A stretch of DNA of 6,584 nt from Candidatus Saccharimonadota bacterium (GCA_020428115.1 JAGQNJ010000036.1:1-6584); one strand, 5' to 3'; shown: positions 1 to 5,736, numbered from the stretch's first letter. Made by a program: numbers and translations. Notes: generated by a model from the letters alone, not told the origin.

Positions 1-1462
1 CTGCAACTTTGACATAGTGCAGTGGGTTGATAGGGCTGACATTGTAGTCGGAGTGCAATGTAAATTTGAGTCCTGCCTGTACTGCTGCTGCAGTGCGATC
101 AAGCATTTTGATTCGCTCCTTGCCGATGATGGTATCGCGCAGTGCTTCGCCCCAGTAATAGACGTGGTTTATCAAGAAGCTCGGGCTTACTCCCGCTTGT
201 GCCATTTTGGTAAACAAATCATCGGATGGCACTAGTGAACAGTGTTCGATCCGATGGCGTAGATCATGTGGTGTGTTTGCGAGAAGTTTGTGGTAGATAT
301 CGACTACAATTTCTATAGCGGCATCGCCGTTAGCGTGGGTCATGATCTGCCAGCCGTTTTCGTGGCACCAACGGATACGTTTTTCGAGCTCAGCTGGCGT
401 AATATCTGCTTTGCCACGATCGGTACTATCAAGGTATGGCTTTTCTAGGTATCCGCTTCTGCCCTGGTTCGAGCCATCGGTTACAATCTTGCGGGCACCA
501 ACCCAGACAAAATCATTACCCGCCCCATACGCTGTGTGTTTGGATTCTGGCCAGGTTTGAGCTTTGTCATCCACAAGTGCCAGGCTTAGCCGAGTCTTGA
601 GCCGTCCAAGATCATGCAACGCATGGAGCAAGCTGATCTCCTTGGGGCCTAGCAATGCGCCTGTTGCTGCTTCGCGCATAGTTGTTACGCCAACCTGCGC
701 TGCGTCCTCTGTCACCTTATGAATATTGGTGATGATCTGTGCGGGCTTGATAGACGTAATGTGTTTCATGACGGGCACAATTGCACCCATTTCGCCCAAG
801 ATCCCATTGAGCTTGCCGGATTCATCGCGACCATATGTTCCATCTTGTGGATCCTTTATGTCGTTGGTGACACCGGCGGTCTCAAGCGCTTTGGAATTGA
901 CGTATCCAAAGTGCATCGAGGCGTTCATGATAAATACTGGGTTGTCAGGTGCGAGCGGGTCAAGATCCTTGGTCGTTAGTGATGGTTCACCCGGGAGTAG
1001 AGACGGATCGAACAGCTTGCCTAACACCCATTCACCTGGTTTGGCTTTCTTGGCGGCCGCAGCTATCTTATCTTTGATAGCGTCGATTGAATCGTTGGTT
1101 ATTGCACTGCAGTCTACCCAGTCGTAGTTAATTGCGGTAACCCATAGGTGCATGTGTGGCTCAATAAGTCCGGGATACATGACTTGGTCACCCAGATCAA
1201 TATGCTTGGTCAATGGTCCACTGTATTTCATGACTTCGTCTTTAGCACCGACCGCGACTATCTTGTGGTGGCGTATTGCCAGCGCTTCAGCGAGGGGAAG
1301 CGTCTCGTCCATGGTTACGATACGTCCCGTAAAAATGTGTGTTGCGTGAGTCCCCTCTGACAGCGTAGTCTTTGTGTTTGCCTCTCCTGTGGGCAGTGTC
1401 TCGGGCTCGGCAATAAGGGCTGCAAGCATTTCGTTTGGTATACATGTGTGAGGCGTATTCAT
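1..1462 (-). CDS. YtcJ-type amidohydrolase (amidohydrolase family 3), C-terminus cut by window edge
   Basis: Translating the minus strand from the ATG at 1460-1462 gives 487 uninterrupted codons that run off the left edge. The product is recognisable as a YtcJ/AepA-like member of the amidohydrolase superfamily, cytoplasmic metal-dependent hydrolases acting on amide-type bonds; the substrate cannot be told from sequence. Visible landmarks are the N-terminal beta-sandwich segment (about residues 41-96), the metal-ligand HxH at H103/H105 in PGLIEPHMHL, the KIVTDGS strand with K325 and D329, H376 in THANGDAA, H407 in RIEHC, and D472 in LHSDYN. These are the expected ligands, so the enzyme looks intact as far as seen. 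YtcJ homologues are about 530 residues, so roughly 45-60 are missing beyond the edge. There is no signal peptide; residues 1-40 form a slightly long leader before the family core. An AAGGAG four bases upstream fixes the start. The gene is divergent from the YdeI-like gene. Confidence 0.93.
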   Translation of the reverse strand, partial: MNTPHTCIPNEMLAALIAEPETLPTGEANTKTTLSEGTHATHIFTGRIVTMDETLPLAEALAIRHHKIVAVGAKDEVMKYSGPLTKHIDLGDQVMYPGLIEPHMHLWVTAINYDWVDCSAITNDSIDAIKDKIAAAAKKAKPGEWVLGKLFDPSLLPGEPSLTTKDLDPLAPDNPVFIMNASMHFGYVNSKALETAGVTNDIKDPQDGTYGRDESGKLNGILGEMGAIVPVMKHITSIKPAQIITNIHKVTEDAAQVGVTTMREAATGALLGPKEISLLHALHDLGRLKTRLSLALVDDKAQTWPESKHTAYGAGNDFVWVGARKIVTDGSNQGRSGYLEKPYLDSTDRGKADITPAELEKRIRWCHENGWQIMTHANGDAAIEIVVDIYHKLLANTPHDLRHRIEHCSLVPSDDLFTKMAQAGVSPSFLINHVYYWGEALRDTIIGKERIKMLDRTAAAVQAGLKFTLHSDYNVSPINPLHYVKVA

Positions 1463-1466
1463 AGTG

Positions 1467-1472
1467 CTCCTT
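1467..1472 (-). promoter_or_regulatory. Shine-Dalgarno site of the amidohydrolase gene
   Basis: AAGGAG on the minus strand, four bases before the ATG at 1460-1462. It is one of two clear SD sites correctly spaced before a start in this window and supports M1 rather than the later in-frame Met12. I could not find a convincing -10/-35 pair for this gene in the 100 bases upstream. Confidence 0.75.
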
Positions 1473-1570
1473 ATCTTAGGGCTGATACTAACATGATAAA
1501 GCATAAGCGATTTGATAATTTGCGACGGTACTTGTTGTACGCTCTGGCTGAGCTGGAGTACTATATCAAT

Positions 1571-1876
1571 ATGACAAATGCAAAAATATCGGATGGCATT
1601 GCACACCAGCTACCAGATGATCTCAAAACTGTATTACAAGCCGACAAGTCTCTGCTCGAACGCTGGGAAGATCTTACGCCTCTGGCGCGTAACGAGTGGA
1701 TATGTTGGACAGTAACCTGCAAAAGGTCCGAGACGCGGGCTGAACATATTAGGAGAGTTCGCACAGAGCTGCTCGCAGGTAAGCGCCGGCCTTGCTGCTG
1801 GGCAGGCTGTCCTCACCGTACAGACAAAGCAATGAATGCTACACAGAAGTGGCTACTCGAAAAACAAAACAAATAG
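1571..1876 (+). CDS. Small YdeI/OmpD-associated-like (OmdA family) protein
   Basis: From the ATG at 1571 the product is 101 residues. It matches the conserved C-terminal region of the YdeI / OmpD-associated family (OmdA, 'bacteriocin-protection' proteins): a helical start with LPDDLKTVLQ, then the block LTPLARNEWICWT, a charged helix ending in KRSETRAEHIRRV, and the hallmark RRPCCWAGCPHR near residue 75. The biochemical role of this short form is not established; the CCW..CPH cluster suggests a metal or structural site, but that is inference. The frame is open upstream, so ATG 1493 (127 aa) or ATG 1448 (142 aa) are possible. I prefer 1571 because family similarity begins right after it, 1448 would overlap the divergent amidohydrolase gene, and a weak -10-like TACTAT lies six bases before it, as at other small genes here. 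The stop at 1876 is certain; the start is not. Confidence 0.8.
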   Translation: MTNAKISDGIAHQLPDDLKTVLQADKSLLERWEDLTPLARNEWICWTVTCKRSETRAEHIRRVRTELLAGKRRPCCWAGCPHRTDKAMNATQKWLLEKQNK

Positions 1877-1924
1877 CTCCTCTACACTGATACTAGGCGC
1901 TACTGGATACTTGCTGTGTGTGAT

Positions 1925-1953
1925 CCAAGAGCGCTTGGTACTCCCGAGGGGTA
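1925..1953 (+). terminator. Two adjacent short hairpins after the YdeI-like gene, possible terminator
   Basis: CCAAG-AGCG-CTTGG (1925-1938) is followed at once by TACTCC-CGA-GGGGTA (1939-1953, one G-T pair), 48 bases after the stop at 1876 and 19 bases before the stop of the truncated gene on the other strand. Only a weak T-rich tail (GTATTTATGTT) follows, so this is a tentative terminator. The rest of 1877-1972 shows nothing recognisable. Confidence 0.25.
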
Positions 1954-1972
1954 TTTATGTTAAAGTGACTAT

Positions 1973-2200
1973 CTAGGATCCTCTGCCAAATGCTCGGTAT
2001 GCCAAGTACGCAAGGTACGGCCGCAATCGTTTACCGCCACCAGCAATGTACGTGTCAATTTCCTCCCAGAGTGTTGCGTAGATGGAGTCAATATCTTTAG
2101 CGGTTTTCAAATTTCGTTCGCAATAGTGTGCGAGGTATTGTTCTACCCTTTGCGTCACCTCTTTGCGCGCCAATATTGACGGGCTGTTCCCATTTTTCAT
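1973..2200 (-). pseudogene. N-terminal remnant of a polyprenyl diphosphate synthase
   Basis: A 75-residue frame starts at ATG 2198-2200 and stops at TAG 1973-1975. Residues about 15-72 read like the N-terminus of a trans-isoprenyl (geranylgeranyl/octaprenyl) diphosphate synthase, ending in AGGGKRLRPYLAYLAYRAFG. GGGKRLRP (residues 54-61) is the family's first conserved region, whose K and R residues bind the isopentenyl diphosphate. Real enzymes are about 300-340 residues and need two Asp-rich DDxxD motifs further on. Here the frame ends after RGS and no continuation is visible in the 97 bases before the YdeI-like stop, in any minus frame I read. The product therefore cannot be a working synthase. 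The 5' end, including a -10 box six bases before the ATG, is intact, so the fragment may still be expressed. A 3' deletion is the simplest explanation; an assembly error is the alternative. Confidence 0.7.
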
Positions 2201-2206
2201 ACAAGA

Positions 2207-2212
2207 ATTATA
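2207..2212 (-). promoter_or_regulatory. -10 box (TATAAT) of the truncated synthase gene
   Basis: A perfect TATAAT on the minus strand lies exactly six bases before the ATG at 2198-2200, so transcription would begin at or next to the start codon. No SD site is present and no good -35 is visible. Confidence 0.5.
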
Positions 2213-2416
2213 TATCAGAATACCTGTGTGCGACTACTAAATTTCGGCTGAGACTGCCAGTGGCCAACCTGTAGTAAATTTAGGTATCGTCCTAGTGCTA
2301 ACTACGACTTGTTGAGCTATTTGCCCGCAATGCTAAGCGCAAAGCTCGGCAAAATGACGAAGATCGTACTGATAAACAGCTTGAACATTAAGGTATCTTC
2401 TTTGGTTTACTTGGAG

Positions 2417-2716
2417 CTATTCTGTCTGGTGTGCTTCAAGAAGCTGACCCAAGGCAGGTGTCGCAGTATATTCTACGGGAACTGTATCTATATCAGCTTC
2501 AATAAGGCCTTTGAGTTCCATTGAGTCGAGAACTTGATAAATCCACCCATCGTTTTTTGGCTTTCCATTTGCTAAAGCAACCGCTTCTCGAACTTCCTCT
2601 ACGGTAAATATTGCTGACAACCCTATAGTCTCAGCGATTGCGGTGCCGACTCTAATTTCTTTTGGGGTTCTAATTCTCGTGATACTTTCTTGCATTCTCT
2701 CGATGATCGTAATCAT
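2417..2716 (-). CDS. Small winged-helix-like protein, possible PadR-like regulator
   Basis: A 99-residue protein from the ATG at 2714-2716. It has no signal peptide, no membrane segment and no cysteine. The middle reads as helix-turn-helix (about residues 33-75: IFTVEEVREAVALANG, then NDGWIYQVLDSMELKGLIEA), followed by a strand pair VPVEYTATP and a last helix LGQLLEAHQ. The pattern of a helix ending in KGLIEA, then a beta wing and 'T..L..LL' resembles PadR/MarR-type winged-helix DNA-binding proteins, but I cannot assign a family with confidence. The frame extends upstream to ATG 2780-2782 (121 aa). I prefer 2716 because a TATAAT ends six bases before it, which would put the longer N-terminus upstream of transcription start. 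ATG 2693-2695 (Met8 of this form) is another option, preceded by a weak GAGAG. The 3' side faces the remnant synthase gene in the same orientation, 216 bases away. Confidence 0.75.
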   Translation of the reverse strand: MITIIERMQESITRIRTPKEIRVGTAIAETIGLSAIFTVEEVREAVALANGKPKNDGWIYQVLDSMELKGLIEADIDTVPVEYTATPALGQLLEAHQTE

Positions 2717-2722
2717 ATTCAT

Positions 2723-2728
2723 ATTATA
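2723..2728 (-). promoter_or_regulatory. -10 box (TATAAT) of the winged-helix-like gene
   Basis: TATAAT on the minus strand, six bases before ATG 2714-2716. The six spacer bases themselves contain another in-frame ATG (2720-2722), which would lie upstream of the expected +1. No SD and no clear -35 were found. This site decides the start chosen for the gene. Confidence 0.5.
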
Positions 2729-2810
2729 CAAGAACAATTTTACGAATAATAATGCTTGCGCTTGGCTCCCCATACAGGTCACGGACTATCAAACAGAGGT
2801 ATGGTACAGA

Positions 2811-2858
2811 AAATGAGACATATGAGACACTAAGCGGCATCCTGGGCCGGTGTCTCAT
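2811..2858. repeat. GAGACA/ATGAGACAC repeat element, copy 1 (with inverted GTGTCTCAT)
   Basis: Bases 2811-2830 hold two direct copies of GAGACA nine bases apart (AAATGAGACATATGAGACAC). ATGAGACAC (2822-2830) is mirrored perfectly by GTGTCTCAT (2850-2858), and the interior adds CGGC (2835-2838) / GCCG (2846-2849). A near-identical 20-base direct part, 18 of 20 bases matching, recurs at 6463-6482. Confidence 0.6.
2822..2858 (-). terminator. Hairpin after the Kelch gene, probable terminator
   Basis: Fourteen bases beyond the Kelch protein's stop codon, the minus-strand transcript can fold ATGAGACAC with GTGTCTCAT (9 bp, perfect) plus four inner G-C pairs, with a four-base bulge and a seven-base loop. 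A modest T-rich stretch (CTCATTTTC) follows on the minus strand. Its position fits a terminator, but the U-run is weak, and the same sequence is also part of the GAGAC repeat element. Confidence 0.45.
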
Positions 2859-2872
2859 CTGCTAGGTATATT

Positions 2873-4624
2873 TTAGCTTTTTAGAAGTGCTTTTCTGCAG
2901 ACCAGGACAAATGATGCACCCGCAAGAATCAATGTGCCCGCGACCATGGAATAGAACCTAGCTGATTGACCTGTGCTAGCAAGATTATCACTGCCCACGG
3001 TTGCACTCCCAGAACTATCACTGTTGCTGTTTCCGCTACTCTGAGTGGCCGCAAGTGCAACTCCCACGGGATCTTCAATTACGGCGTTGGTAAGTCCATC
3101 TACATCGAGCTCGCCACCATCCTGAACGACATAGCTTACAAAGAACCCACTATCGCTTTCATTCCATTCAAAGTAGTCTACGTAAGGGTCCGCTATTTCG
3201 GCATAAAGACCCGTGGTTGGGTTATATTTACGTAGCTGATAGTTTTCATCGAGTGTTTCGTCGTGAAATAGTATAGTCACAGTTACGCTGTCACCCTCAT
3301 TCTCACACTGAGCTGTAAAATCTACCATACCCAGACCATAATCGTAACCACTATCGTTCTGCTCATTTTCATCTTCGGCTGAGATACTGACAGAAGTTAT
3401 ATCACACTCTGGGCCGTCGCCACCGTTCGTCAGTGTGACGTATTTCTCAGTTACGGGGCTAACAAAGCTAGCAACGTTTGACTGCTGGGCGTCCGGCGTA
3501 CCATCATTATTGGCATCTCCACTATTGGGAGCGGCGTCTTCAACGCCATTGTTTACACCATCCGAATCGTCATCACCATTAGCGTTATACGGAGTAACTT
3601 GTGCATAATAAACTGTGTCGAGCTTATCGCCATTGCTATTGGCGCCCCCAATAACATAGAGGTAAGTGCCGTTTGTAACTGCCATCGTAGCATCCATCGC
3701 GATTGGCAAAGAATTTGTTGCAGCACTCCAAGTACCGGTGGTGCCGTCGCTATTAACTTTTGCATAGTAAACAGTTGACGAAGTAGCGGATCCACTATGA
3801 CCTGCTAAGTAGTAAGCAAATCCATCGATATACGCAGCACCACCAGCCAGTCGTTGCTGCGGCAACGAATTGTCTGAAACGGTCCAACTACCGACGGTGC
3901 CATTGCTATTCAAGTCGGCGTACATGACCGCGCTCTGAATATCATTGCCAATATTTTGACCGCCTAGAACATATACACGATCATTGGCGACAAACGCACT
4001 TGCCCTTCGTCGAGAATCTGGCATAGATGTAGTGCTAGTCCAAGAGCCTATACTTCCATCATTGTTGATTGCTGCATAGGAAACTGTGGCATACGTTGTC
4101 CCGAAGTTTACTCCGCCCATATAGTACAGAAATCCGTCATGCACAACACTGTTCGCAGCATGCGAAGCATATGGAAGATCGGTACTTGACGTCGTCCAAG
4201 AGCCTAAGCTACCATCATCAGCATCTATCTGTGCATAGTATATAGTTGCTCTTACTGATGGGCTGCCGCCATATCCGCCCATAACATATAAATACCCGTC
4301 ATAGGCCACCACTGTTGGTTCCATAAAACTATCTGGTAGCACTGTAGTGGATTGCCACGAACCGGTTGTACCGTCACTATTTAAGGGGGCAAAACTTACT
4401 GCATTGGTTGGGCCGTCTGCGCCGTCACCACCTGCTACATATACGTAGTCGTTATAAACAGTGCTACCACTGGCTCGCACCACGGCAGGTAGCGTGTTGA
4501 CAGATGTTTGCCATGCTGCAACATCACCTTGAGCAAGCGCAAATACCGTACCAGGACCCAAACTTGTTATCAATACCGAAACAATAACTAATAATGCTGC
4601 CGAAAGACACCGTACTTTTCGCAT
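2873..4624 (-). CDS. Exported Kelch-repeat surface protein with LASTG sorting signal
   Basis: A 583-residue surface protein. Residues 1-31 are a signal peptide (basic MRKVR, hydrophobic core, cleavage likely after FALA). Residues 38-346 contain six repeats of 52-53 residues, each opening with GSW/GTW or AAW (W38, W90, W143, W195, W247, W299), then LP, a strand ending in YV.GG, and YYA..N.DG: a Kelch-type beta-propeller, typically a protein- or glycan-binding scaffold. Repeat 5 has AG in place of GG. Residues 349-378 are Asp/Asn-rich (DDDSDGVNNG, DANNDGTPDA), like thrombospondin type 3 calcium loops. Residues about 383-525 resemble the choice-of-anchor U domain (YVTLTN, LGMVDFTAQC, ITNAV-like end). 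A Ser/Asn-rich spacer leads to LASTG (548-552), a membrane helix (558-576) and the tail CRKALLKS, i.e. a sortase-type signal with Ala for Pro. No sortase gene is in the window. AGGAG lies five bases before the start. The ligand is unknown. Confidence 0.93.
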   Translation of the reverse strand: MRKVRCLSAALLVIVSVLITSLGPGTVFALAQGDVAAWQTSVNTLPAVVRASGSTVYNDYVYVAGGDGADGPTNAVSFAPLNSDGTTGSWQSTTVLPDSFMEPTVVAYDGYLYVMGGYGGSPSVRATIYYAQIDADDGSLGSWTTSSTDLPYASHAANSVVHDGFLYYMGGVNFGTTYATVSYAAINNDGSIGSWTSTTSMPDSRRRASAFVANDRVYVLGGQNIGNDIQSAVMYADLNSNGTVGSWTVSDNSLPQQRLAGGAAYIDGFAYYLAGHSGSATSSTVYYAKVNSDGTTGTWSAATNSLPIAMDATMAVTNGTYLYVIGGANSNGDKLDTVYYAQVTPYNANGDDDSDGVNNGVEDAAPNSGDANNDGTPDAQQSNVASFVSPVTEKYVTLTNGGDGPECDITSVSISAEDENEQNDSGYDYGLGMVDFTAQCENEGDSVTVTILFHDETLDENYQLRKYNPTTGLYAEIADPYVDYFEWNESDSGFFVSYVVQDGGELDVDGLTNAVIEDPVGVALAATQSSGNSNSDSSGSATVGSDNLASTGQSARFYSMVAGTLILAGASFVLVCRKALLKS

Positions 4625-4629
4625 CGTAA

Positions 4630-4634
4630 CTCCT
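4630..4634 (-). promoter_or_regulatory. Shine-Dalgarno site of the Kelch protein gene
   Basis: AGGAG on the minus strand, five bases before ATG 4622-4624. Spacing is normal and it confirms the start, which also gives an ideal signal peptide. Confidence 0.75.
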
Positions 4635-4672
4635 GCCTTTAATTCACCCTACCTTCAAAAACCTTGTGCTTA

Positions 4673-4702
4673 ATTATACATATTGACAGGTATATATTAC
4701 AA
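4673..4702 (-). promoter_or_regulatory. Sigma70-type promoter of the Kelch protein gene
   Basis: Minus-strand TTGTAA (4697-4702), an 18-base spacer, and perfect TATAAT (4673-4678) immediately preceded by TG. Expected start about 7 bases downstream gives a roughly 40-base leader containing the AGGAG. This is a conventional leadered promoter, unlike those of the small genes in this window. Confidence 0.6.
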
Positions 4703-4711
4703 GATCTACTA

Positions 4712-4749
4712 AACAAAGCCCAGTAGCGTAAATGCTTACTGGACTTGTT
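4712..4749. other. Long imperfect inverted repeat between divergent promoters
   Basis: AACAAAG-C-CCAGTA-GC (4712-4727), loop GTAAAT, then GC-T-TACTGG-A-CTTGTT (4734-4749). About 14 base pairs form with a one-base mismatch and small bulges; the A-rich left end and T-rich right end resemble a bidirectional terminator. It sits upstream of both flanking genes, where no transcript should end, so it may be a regulator site, an attenuator-like leader element or the remnant of a lost gene's terminator. Confidence 0.45.
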
Positions 4750-4831
4750 GTCACATATCTTGTATTGGCTCCCGGTGGTGACGGAAGTTAGAACTATACT
4801 CTCAAACCAAAGGAGCTTTATTTCGTTGAGT

Positions 4832-4837
4832 TATACT
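4832..4837 (+). promoter_or_regulatory. -10 box (TATACT) of the 131-residue membrane protein gene
   Basis: TATACT ends nine bases before ATG 4847. A second TATACT at 4795-4800 could give a 40-base leader carrying an AAGGAG at 4810-4815, but that SD is 31 bases from the ATG, too far to serve it. Neither box has a good -35 at standard spacing, so which one is used is open. Confidence 0.4.
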
Positions 4838-4846
4838 AGGTTGTAG

Positions 4847-5242
4847 ATGACAAAACCCAGCAACAATTTTTCAGATATGAAGCTTTGGGAAAAGTTGATT
4901 ATGGTCTGTATATTCCTATTTTGGATTGCTGTTGCCTTTTTCTTTATCTCATACTCCATAAAGGAAAATAAACGAAAAGCTGAATATGACAAAGCGTATG
5001 CCATAGTTGAGAAAGAGTGTGAGAATAAAAGAGTTACAAATGATGATTATAGCCCACAAGGTGCGTATGACCTTTACCACGATAACGGACCTCAAAACCC
5101 ACCTGTTTGCCGAAGGCCAGTTACTCAAAAAGAAGTTGATAATGTCATTGAAAGAAGGAAGTTTAGGCAGCAACTTGAAAATGGAGACATTGACCCACCT
5201 TCACTTGACGAGGACTGCTACAACGCAAGAGTTTGCCAGTAG
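4847..5242 (+). CDS. Small single-pass membrane protein with four extracytoplasmic cysteines
   Basis: A 131-residue protein of no family I recognise. A 16-residue polar N-terminus is followed by a strong membrane helix (about 17-36) and a basic stretch KENKRKAEYDKA. By the positive-inside rule the basic flank could favour a C-in topology, but the long polar C-terminal part carries four cysteines (C58, C88, C124, C130) that look like two disulfides, which favours the outside. Residues 41-60 are helical and charged (AYAIVEKECENK); 66-90 are rich in D, Y, P and N; 92-110 is another charged helix. The start ATG follows directly on a TAG stop in the same frame, so no longer form exists. Met11 is a weaker alternative. 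It converges with the 72-residue gene, with four bases between the stops, so the two transcripts probably overlap. Codon use is A+T-rich compared with the amidohydrolase gene. Confidence 0.75.
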   Translation: MTKPSNNFSDMKLWEKLIMVCIFLFWIAVAFFFISYSIKENKRKAEYDKAYAIVEKECENKRVTNDDYSPQGAYDLYHDNGPQNPPVCRRPVTQKEVDNVIERRKFRQQLENGDIDPPSLDEDCYNARVCQ

Positions 5243-5246
5243 TTTT

Positions 5247-5465
5247 TTACTTCAAGTAAGCTAATACGCTGACAACCAAACTTATGACTGCAATTGTGAT
5301 GATGATAATGTCACGAACTAAGCTGCCTCTGCTAGATTTACGGCTATCTTCAACCATTTTCACTATAGCATTGCCTATCGCAGGCTCTCTTTGGGAGTTA
5401 TAGCCACTGTTGATATTTGACTTTATGTCGTCAAGGTCAGTGTTACTTTTTTTCGGGCTTTTCAT
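5247..5465 (-). CDS. Small tail-anchored membrane protein, unknown function
   Basis: A 72-residue protein: polar, Lys/Ser/Asn-rich residues 1-45, then basic SRGSLVRD and a single hydrophobic helix (about 52-70, IIIITIAVISLVVSVLAYL) ending two residues before the C-terminus. This is the layout of a C-terminally anchored protein with its soluble part in the cytoplasm. No family is recognised. The start is ATG 5463-5465. An out-of-frame ATG at 5473-5475 would give only ten codons. No SD is present; GATAAT at 5476-5481 lies ten bases before the ATG. The gene follows the DUF4177-like gene on the same strand after 57 bases, so the two could be co-transcribed, although a hairpin lies between them. 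Confidence 0.7.
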   Translation of the reverse strand: MKSPKKSNTDLDDIKSNINSGYNSQREPAIGNAIVKMVEDSRKSSRGSLVRDIIIITIAVISLVVSVLAYLK

Positions 5466-5484
5466 CTGGCTTCATATTATCAAA

Positions 5485-5509
5485 GATAGGTGGCAACATA
5501 TGCCACTAT
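5485..5509. other. Inverted repeat between the DUF4177-like and tail-anchored genes
   Basis: GTGGCA (5490-5495), five-base loop ACATA, TGCCAC (5501-5506): a perfect 6-bp inverted repeat, extendable to about 9 bp through ATAG/CTAT with one bulged G. It lies 17 bases past the stop of the DUF4177-like gene and just upstream of the GATAAT box of the next gene. It could terminate the first transcript, though no U-run follows, or serve as an operator for the second. Confidence 0.4.
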
Positions 5510-5522
5510 TCGAGGGTGTTGA

Positions 5523-5729
5523 TTAATCCTTCTTTTCAAAAACAAGTGTTGCTTGTATCCTGTCTCCGCTCAAAAAGCCTTTACTGCCGCTACTGGCAGT
5601 CGAGATCGTGTGAAGCCTATAGCCCTTTGCCGCCTGCTTGTTTATAACATTTTCTAGCTCGGTCAGATTGCCCGAGCCGTGGCCAATGAGCTTTTCTTTT
5701 AGGACTACTTGTAGCACTACGTATTCCAT
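5523..5729 (-). CDS. DUF4177-like small protein
   Basis: From ATG 5727-5729 the product has 68 residues: strand MEYVVLQVVLKEK, a Gly-rich turn GHGSGN, helix LTELENVINKQAAKGYRLHTIS, a Ser/Gly loop, and a last strand IQATLVFEKKD. The order 'EY..v.v', 'l...in..a..Gyrl', 'G', 'lvFEr' is the signature of the DUF4177 domain, small cytoplasmic proteins of unknown function that often sit beside membrane proteins. The frame extends upstream to ATG 5793-5795 (90 aa) and ATG 5736-5738, but those starts lie upstream of, or inside, a strong TATAAT (5737-5742), so the short form is preferred and also fits the family start. It is divergent from the 189-residue gene and precedes the tail-anchored protein on the same strand. 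Confidence 0.75.
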   Translation of the reverse strand: MEYVVLQVVLKEKLIGHGSGNLTELENVINKQAAKGYRLHTISTASSGSKGFLSGDRIQATLVFEKKD

Positions 5730-5736
5730 TACCAGC

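Noticed and set aside
17..1360. Several plus-strand ORFs of 60-133 codons
   Set aside because: All lie antisense to the amidohydrolase frame, which has clear family motifs throughout; they are shadows.
2302..2391. Charged 29-codon plus-strand frame (LRLVELFARNAKRKARQNDE and on, ending ..DKQLEH, TAA) between the synthase remnant and the winged-helix gene
   Set aside because: It looks like a protein C-terminus, but a TAA lies directly upstream, no start codon is in frame and I could not extend it through a frameshift. It could be a degraded gene end, but the evidence is too thin to call it.
2309..2524. 71-codon plus-strand ORF
   Set aside because: Overlaps the 3' half of the winged-helix-like gene on the opposite strand and its protein shows no recognisable pattern.
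2966..3795. Plus- and minus-strand ORFs of 80-89 codons inside the Kelch gene
   Set aside because: They arise from the repeat-rich coding sequence in other frames and show no domain or initiation signal.
4683..4710. Plus-strand TTGACA (4683-4688) with TCTACT 16 bases later as a promoter for the gene at 4847
   Set aside because: The -10 is poor, the sequence overlaps the well-formed minus-strand promoter, and the leader would run through the 4712-4749 hairpin; TATACT nearer the gene is a better candidate.
4810..4846. AAGGAG followed by a TTG-started six-codon frame ending in TAG directly before ATG 4847, as a possible leader peptide
   Set aside because: Geometry is suggestive of reinitiation, but a TTG-started six-codon frame near an SD-like hexamer is expected by chance and nothing else supports translation.
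5247..5259. TTACTT-C-AAGTAA palindrome at the convergent stops as a terminator
   Set aside because: A one-base centre cannot form an RNA hairpin of useful size, and part of it is the tail-anchored protein's stop codon and last codons.
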